Source: Lepidonotus clava
Lineage: Eukaryota > Annelida > Polychaeta > Phyllodocida > Polynoidae
Length of the DNA stretch: 64,000 nt
NCBI GenBank assembly: GCA_936440205.1
Contig: OW387145.1
Location: 26,911,075 to 26,975,074 of the forward strand
Direction: 5' to 3'
A program made the translations under genes and the position numbers. Below the pieces are notes generated by a model, which made no database searches, was not told the origin of the DNA, and worked only from the letters and a program-made list of their open reading frames with translations. How positions within the stretch are numbered: position 1 is the stretch's first letter; each line of letters opens with the position of its first letter. Shown in pieces: positions 57,714 through 64,000 of the stretch.

Positions 57714-59169
57714 AGTCTGTCATCATACCAATTAAGTCTCTTTTTTTCAGAACATTGTCGAGATCAAGAATAAAGATATCAATCAATTTTGCAAAGAACA
57801 TTATAGATAATTTTGACAGGAATGTTGTAATATAGAATATTACATTTTCGCAGCCATTTTTGTTAAATATCTCTCATTTCCAGTCGTCAAGCTGCATAAG
57901 TAGGAATTGCCAAAACATTATCAAGAAAATAGTTACGGAGAAAATCGTTAATCATTCTAAATAGACACAACATCTTTTAACAGTATACCTGTTTCATCAC
58001 AGTTTGTAAATTTATGATTATGCTAGGAACTGTTTTGAATGTTTTAGGCATTTATAATGTCCGTAAAAAATGATTGATATGTACTTTTGTGAGTTACAAT
58101 AAATGGAATTCATAAACATTAGGAAGAAATTGAGAAATCCTACTTAACACAGATTTTTTTATGGTATTATGTTGTTTAGAATAATAGAGTCAGATAAGAA
58201 GAACACGAGTTTTACCGATCGTTTCAAAATAAATAAAGCTAAAATACGTGATTATACATTCCATACACACTTCAGACCACCCACCATATTCGGTTTTATC
58301 CAAATTCCATCAATTGTTTTTTACAGAACAAGAGCATAGAGTATAACGAATATAATGTACATGAGATTATGTCTACGTTTCATTTGGAATGCTTATTATC
58401 CTAAAATCCTTTGGCGAAGAATTGTATTTGTCACACCAACAATGACACTTAAAACTAGATGTCCAGATAACAAAGAGTAAACTAGTTAAACATTATTCAT
58501 TACAACAATGAATAGATAAACTGTATTGCGATCATTCTGCCTTCTTTTAAGATGCTACTTTCATGTTTGAAAAGTTCAATTTTAAGGTTACGTAAAGTAG
58601 TAATGATATCAATACAAGATTTATGAACCTCTGGAACAGTATTTTCCTAAGGTTATACACCCTTCTAGCTGCGTTTCCATAAGTCGCTAATTTTGTAATG
58701 AGCATTATTGAATGCCACGATATTATATAAATCAATAGGCACGATACGTCTTCTGTATCTAAGAAAAGTGCCTTTGCAGTTCCTAAAACTAACAGAAGAT
58801 GTCAGTCCGTTCAGCCTATCCCACCTGGCGTTAAGTATGGTAATACCTGTATTTCCGATCCCTTCAGTGCCTTCCAGGGATAACGTCATGTGATATTTCG
58901 TTTCATAACTCTCTTGCTAAGATTTATTCTCTTATCACATGAAAATAGATTTCTTATGATAATAGATTTGATTCATATTTATATTTTTTCTCTATTGTCA
59001 TTTATTGATTATCTTATGAAAACCAGGACAAATAAATTCAAAGATCAAAGAAGATAGTTTAAAAGATAGGAAGCATACTTTCAGGAGAATGTTCTGCAGA
59101 TGTGAAGATCTTATTGTCGTTGTTTAGAACCATGGTCGAAATTATAAAAGCCTAGTGATAGTTTTCATA
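57714..59169. other. anonymous AT-rich DNA
   Basis: Frames at 58,547-58,735, 58,665-58,889 and 58,708-58,893 overlap on both strands and are not recognised. Confidence 0.4.
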
Positions 59170-59307
59170 CATAACATGTGTCAAATTAATAGCCCATACG
59201 CGAGAGGCTTAACACTATGGAACCAATTGCATCCAAGTATACAAGCGATTGATGGCAAAGTACAATTTAAAAATACTGTGAAAACTATGAATTTTGATGC
59301 TGTGTAA
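59170..59307 (+). mobile_element. LINE ORF2 C-terminal remnant
   Basis: The plus strand reads 45 codons ending in TAA, with NSPYARGLTLWNQLHPSIQ followed by KVQFKNTVK. This lines up with KSPLSRGIALWDCLPESLQ...KVKFKRGIK at the end of the full ORF2 at 50,616-53,501. Divergence is much greater than in the 50,098 fragment, so it is an older insertion or another subfamily. Nothing of the RT domain is visible upstream. Confidence 0.65.
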
Positions 59308-61703
59308 TGATAGGGTAGGCCTAATATGTTACCCCAAAGTCACTTGGAATGAATTTAAGTAATTATATCGGAGTGTATTTAATTTGTGTATTATTTTGAA
59401 TTACTTGTATGTTAATTTCATGAATGTGTTATTAACTGTTATAATATATAATTATCTATATTAATACTGTATCAATGCTATAACTCAAGGCATATGTCAA
59501 TCTGATGGAAGAACTTGTACCAAACAAGGATCAGATTTTTGAATCAAAAGAAAATAGTACTTGCCTCTCCCGGGATGCCTGTGCATACCACGAAACATAC
59601 CACTTATATAGGTATAGTACACACTTCTCACCTTTCACGAACTTCCTTATAACCATTAACTAGTTAAATCTATGGCATTTGACGCAATGTTTTACCATTC
59701 CTATATTCATTTTAGCTCTTATATGTTACATACAAAAATCAGCTAGGTATTACTCAGTAAAATGTTGCATTTTTACACTCGGGGCAAAATTGATTATCAA
59801 CATTGAAGCACTCCGCTTCATTTCTTCCTACCTAGCAACTGTTTGAATTAGGTGCTGTCTGACTACTTTCCTTCCTTGTACAATGCTGATGGTACTTGAC
59901 TTCTTGGGGATTACCAATACATTTATTGGGTTACCATTATTGTCACAAGAAAGACGGAAAACAGCAAATGCGTTGTCCATCACTCACACTTTCTGTTTGA
60001 AGAACAACATCAACGGTGTGCATGTGCCAAATGGTTTTCATTTCTCCACACTTGCTCCAGAATATCTAATTAAATCTATCAATGGCCAAATGCACTTTTA
60101 TAGGCCTACTACCTCCATCAGCCCAGTCAGAGTCAAAATTTAATTGTGCCAGTAGCCCGTCACAAAAAGAGATTTACAATATCTAACGATAGTTATCGCA
60201 CACAGCGACGTCACTGTTAAAATAGGTTTTGTTGAAGGGTTTTAATTTGGTGTTGTGACGTCATTGCTGTAATGTCAATTTTACACAACTATGGTTTTGA
60301 TTTATTGCAGTTGTGAAAGTTTTATTTATGCAGCTGGACATTGGGAGGTCAGCTACATGTAGTACATGGACGATTTTGGTTGACTACAACTATGACTTGT
60401 TTCTTTTTGTAATAATCACTTTGCACTAGTATGTTCTATATAATTGGGAATATATCTTAAAACGTGAGTAAGGGATGTCTATGATTAAACTAATTTTGTA
60501 TCAGTACAAATGACTACTTTAGTGAAATGTTGATGAAAAATTACAACTGGGTAATAATAGCGTAGACTGATAAGAGATACGCTACGCTTAGATTAGGTTA
60601 GTCGATGCATCAGCTTATTTAAACCTTTAAAATAGTTATGCCTTTTCCCGAAAAAAACATTTGGAATGGTTGCTACCCATCCTATCCGTTAAACATCCTA
60701 CCAATAAATAGATAAAGGCGTGAAAACTATTCCAATTGAAGCGGATCAATCTAGAACTGTGGTAGAGCATACAGGCCATACAGAGACATTATTTTTGTAG
60801 GAGAAAAAGTTGGGCACCTTGTAAATATCCTTAACTTGTACATTTATGAATTGTCGGACAAAGAATATAGATACCCTTTTTGTCAAACTCAGCGACTTTA
60901 TATAGAAAATGACATATCTTAACACTCAGCGTTTTCTAAAGGAAAAAAAACAGTTAATTATTTTTTTTGTTCAAAAGTACCCGAAAATGATGTTTTTGTG
61001 ATTTGTAATTGGATGACACTGATAGACCTCTCGTTCCGTATATCGGAGTTGTCACACGCAGAATTGCGGAAGTATAGGTTGGACAGCGAACAGCGTAATC
61101 CCATCTGATAGATTTATCTTTCACTTTCCATTCTAACAAACTTACCTAGTGTATGAAAAAGGGGGAAATTAACTCTAAACACCGGTTGGTAAAAAGAAAA
61201 AGAACCATCTTGGGTAATAGCATTCCGATGACTGGTTTTAGAAACCCAAGTATCTTATCGAGTCAAGAAAAAATTGATATAGCAAGGTAGGACCTGGGTA
61301 TTTAATCAATTGCTCTGCATAAAATTAGACAAATTAGTAATCAAAGATTGGAAATACCCATTTATACGCTAACTTTGGCCAAGACGCACACAACCCCAGA
61401 TTTCCCTGTTCCTAGGTATACAAAAAAATCAGTTAGAACTGACTCAAAGACTTAATGACTCAAAGATTCGTTCATCAGTTCATGCCTGCCGTGTATGAGA
61501 CATCGTGCTGTTGTCAGATACAAGATACCACCAAGGAAGCAAAGTGCCAAACACAGTCATTTTGAACAAATTTAGTGTCCTAGCCCCGCGCACGGGCAGG
61601 GGGAGGTTTGTAAATTATAATTGAACACAGGGCAAGCACACGACGTTGGGCGTATGGTGCCATTGTCAGGCTCCCATGTCTATAGTGCCGATCCTGTGAA
61701 CAG
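59308..61703. other. anonymous AT-rich DNA
   Basis: The frames at 59,883-60,143 and 60,954-61,139 are not recognised. No repeats or RNA genes seen. Confidence 0.4.
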
Positions 61704-61731
61704 TATATATATATATATATATATATATATA
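61704..61731. repeat. (TA)n microsatellite
   Basis: About 28 bp of alternating TA just before the first CCAGCATTAG word. Confidence 0.9.
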
Positions 61732-61737
61732 ATCCTA

Positions 61738-62030
61738 GAACCAGCATTAGTGGCTCTTTATGAAAAAAACAGGTATTAGGGGCACATATCTAGAATCTTT
61801 CAGGGTTGCTTGGCAACAATACAAATATGTCCCATATTGAAATGAAATGTTTAAATTAAAGGCTAGAACAGATCTTATCGATATAAACATTGTACTATGA
61901 ATACCAAAAGATATAGGTTTTTCTGTGTGCCCCTAATATTTTTCTAATGATTAAACCAGCATTAGAGGCACACGGAAATGTGTGCCTCTAATGCTGGTAT
62001 TTTTCATATACCAACATTAGAGGCACACAC
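61738..62030. mobile_element. short inverted-repeat element related to the flanking minisatellite
   Basis: AACCAGCATTAGTGGC and TATTAGGGGCACATAT on the left face TGTGCCCCTAATAT on the right (about 61,926-61,940). Next comes a perfect palindrome, ACCAGCATTAGAGGCACAC, six bases, then its exact complement (61,955-61,998), and one more single copy at about 62,011. These ends carry the same core as the minisatellite further right. Confidence 0.6.
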
Positions 62031-62130
62031 ACATTTTGTCATAAATAACCATACTTAGGACACATTTGAATAAAAAATATTTCTCAAAAGACTCCTTTCG
62101 CTATGATTATAATTTTTTATGTGTATATGT

Positions 62131-64000
62131 GTATAAAAAACCAGCATTAGAGGCACACCATATATGTGTATAAAAAACCAGCATTAGAGGCACACCATAC
62201 ATATGTGTATTAAAACCAGCATTAGAGGCACACCATTACGTGTCTATAAAAAAAAAACAGCATTAGAGGCACACCATACATATGTGTATAAAAAACCAGC
62301 ATTAGAGGCACGACATATATATGTGTATAAAAAACCAGCATTAGAGGCACTATATATATTTGTATAAAAAACCAGCATTAGAGGCACACCATACATATGT
62401 GTATAAAAAACAGCATTAGAGGCACACCATACATATGTATATAAAAAAAACAGCATTAGAGGCACACCATACATACGTGTATAAAAAACCAGCATTAGAG
62501 GCACACCATATATATGTGTATAAAAACCAGCATTAGAGGCACACCATATATATGTGTATAAAAAACCAGCATTAGAGGCACAACATATATATGTGTACAA
62601 AAAAACCAGCATTAGAGGCACACCATTATATGTATATAAAAAACCAGCATTAGAGGCACACATTATGTGTATATAAAAAACCAGCATTAGAGGCACACCA
62701 TATCTGTATAAAAAAACAGCATTAGAGGCACACCATATATATGTGTATAAAAAAACAGCATCAGAGGCACACCATATATATGTGTATAAAAAAACAGCAT
62801 TAGAGGCACACCATATATATGTGTACAAAAAACTAGCATTAGAGGCACACCATATATATGTGTATAAAAAACCAGCATTAGAGGCACACCATATATATGT
62901 GTACAAAAAACCAGCATTAGAGGCACACCATATATATGTGTATAAAAAACCAGCATTAGAGGCACACCATTATATGTATATAAAAAACCAGCATTAGAGG
63001 CACACATTATGTGTATATAAAAAACCAGCATTAGAGGCACACCATATATGTATAAAAAAAACAGCATTAGAGGCACATCATTTGTTTGTAAAAAACACAT
63101 CATTAGAGGCACATTTTATATATGTGTATAAAAAAAACAGCATTAAAGGCACACCATATATGTGTATAAAAAACCCGCATTAGAGGCACATCATATATAT
63201 ATGTGTATAAAAAACCCGCATTAGAGGCACACCATATATATGTGTATAAAAAACCAGCATTAGAGGCACACCATATATATGTGTACAAAAAACCAGCATT
63301 AGAGGCACACCATATATATGTGTATAAAAAACCAGCATTAGAGGCACACCATTATATGTATATAAAAAACCAGCATTAGAGGCACACATTATGTGTATAT
63401 AAAAAACCAGCATTAGAGGCACACCATATATGTATAAAAAAACAGCATTAGAGGCACATCATTTGTTTGTAAAAAACACATCATTAGAGGCACATTATAT
63501 ATATGTGTATAAAAAAACAGCATTAAAGGCACACCATATATGTGTATAAAAAACCAGCATTAGAGGCACACCATATATATGTGTATAAAAAACCAGCATT
63601 AGAGGCACACCATATATATGTGTATAAAAAAACAGCATTAGAGGCACACCATATATATGTGTACAAAAAACCAGCATTAGAGGCACACCATATATATGCG
63701 TATAAAAAACCAGCATTAGAGGCACACCATATATATGTGTACAAAAAACCAGCATTAGAGGCACACCATATATATGTGTATAAAAAACCAGCATTAGAGG
63801 CACACCATTATTTGTATATAAAAAACCAGCATTAGAGGCACACCATATATGTGTATAAAAAAAAACCAGCATTAGAGGCACATCATTTGTTTGTAAAAAA
63901 CACATCATTAGAGGCACATTTTATATATGTGTATAAAAAAACAGCATTAAAGGCACACCATATATGTGTATAAAAAACCAGCATTAGAGGCACATCATAT
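62131..64000. repeat. ~39-bp minisatellite with higher-order structure, runs off the window
   Basis: The unit is approximately CCAGCATTAGAGGCACACC followed by ATATATATGTGTATAAAAAA. I estimate between 45 and 50 units. Variant units recur in the same order: a CATCATTTGTTTG unit at 63,076, 63,457 and 63,881 (381 and 424 bp apart) and a CATTAT(A/T)TGTATAT unit at 62,624, 62,968, 63,350 and 63,806. Blocks of about ten units have therefore been duplicated together. Because many units are 39 bp (13 codons), frames stay open on both strands, giving WCASNAGFLYTYI on minus and YKKPALEAHHIYV on plus. These are repeat by-products, not proteins. Confidence 0.95.

Noticed and set aside
62244-62906. 220-residue repetitive protein on the minus strand
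   Set aside because: It is the translation of a 39-bp minisatellite; both strands are equally open.
62131-64000. CRISPR-like repeat array
   Set aside because: Units are contiguous and near-identical with no unique spacers; this is a minisatellite in animal-type DNA.

Overview
The window looks like intergenic or intronic DNA from an AT-rich animal genome, most likely a marine invertebrate. The reasons are dense transposon debris, several families of short inverted-repeat elements, long TA/TG microsatellites, a YR retrotransposon with Ngaro-type split direct repeats, and a two-ORF non-LTR retrotransposon. I found no host gene, exon chain, tRNA or rRNA that I can defend, and I cannot name the species. 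Nearly all credible coding sequence belongs to two mobile elements, both on the minus strand.

Layout. Positions 1-23,000 are mostly anonymous AT-rich DNA. They hold a 155-bp inverted-repeat element with a target duplication (4,532-4,686), a degenerate repeat field (5,860-6,360), an iteron-rich element (8,363-10,086), a duplicated block (15,338-15,800) and a long GC-rich palindrome (22,328-22,441). At 23,095-23,900 lies a GC-rich block with a minus-strand promoter-like cluster and a GGCCCGAA word array. A nearly whole Ngaro-like element fills 23,958-29,549: gag-like SR-rich protein, reverse transcriptase/RNase H and tyrosine recombinase. Its terminal repeats look identical by eye, so it is young. 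Positions 29,550-48,000 are again mostly anonymous, with two sharp palindromes (30,467-30,507 and 40,202-40,286), an AACGTTGT-studded element (40,664-41,746) and small inverted-repeat elements. A second copy of the 8.4-kb element lies at 48,042-49,265 and abuts a TGACAACC-rich element.

Positions 50,473 to about 57,015 hold a near full-length LINE on the minus strand with poly(A) tail, AATAAA signal, and intact endonuclease/reverse transcriptase ORF2. Its ORF1 carries a coiled coil, a probable RRM-like region and a C-terminal NADAR (YbiA-like, DUF1768) domain. NADAR proteins act on ADP-ribose conjugates, including ADP-ribosylated guanine in DNA. A NADAR domain in the RNA-binding protein of a retrotransposon is the most interesting feature of the window. 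The 1.2-kb spacer between the two ORFs also holds seven copies of a short hairpin-forming motif (GGTAACAGGGGTTACAC). Two LINE tail fragments lie nearby.

The right edge (62,130-64,000, running off the window) is a roughly 39-bp minisatellite with higher-order structure. Its core equals the arm of a perfect palindrome just upstream, suggesting that a transposon end seeded the array.
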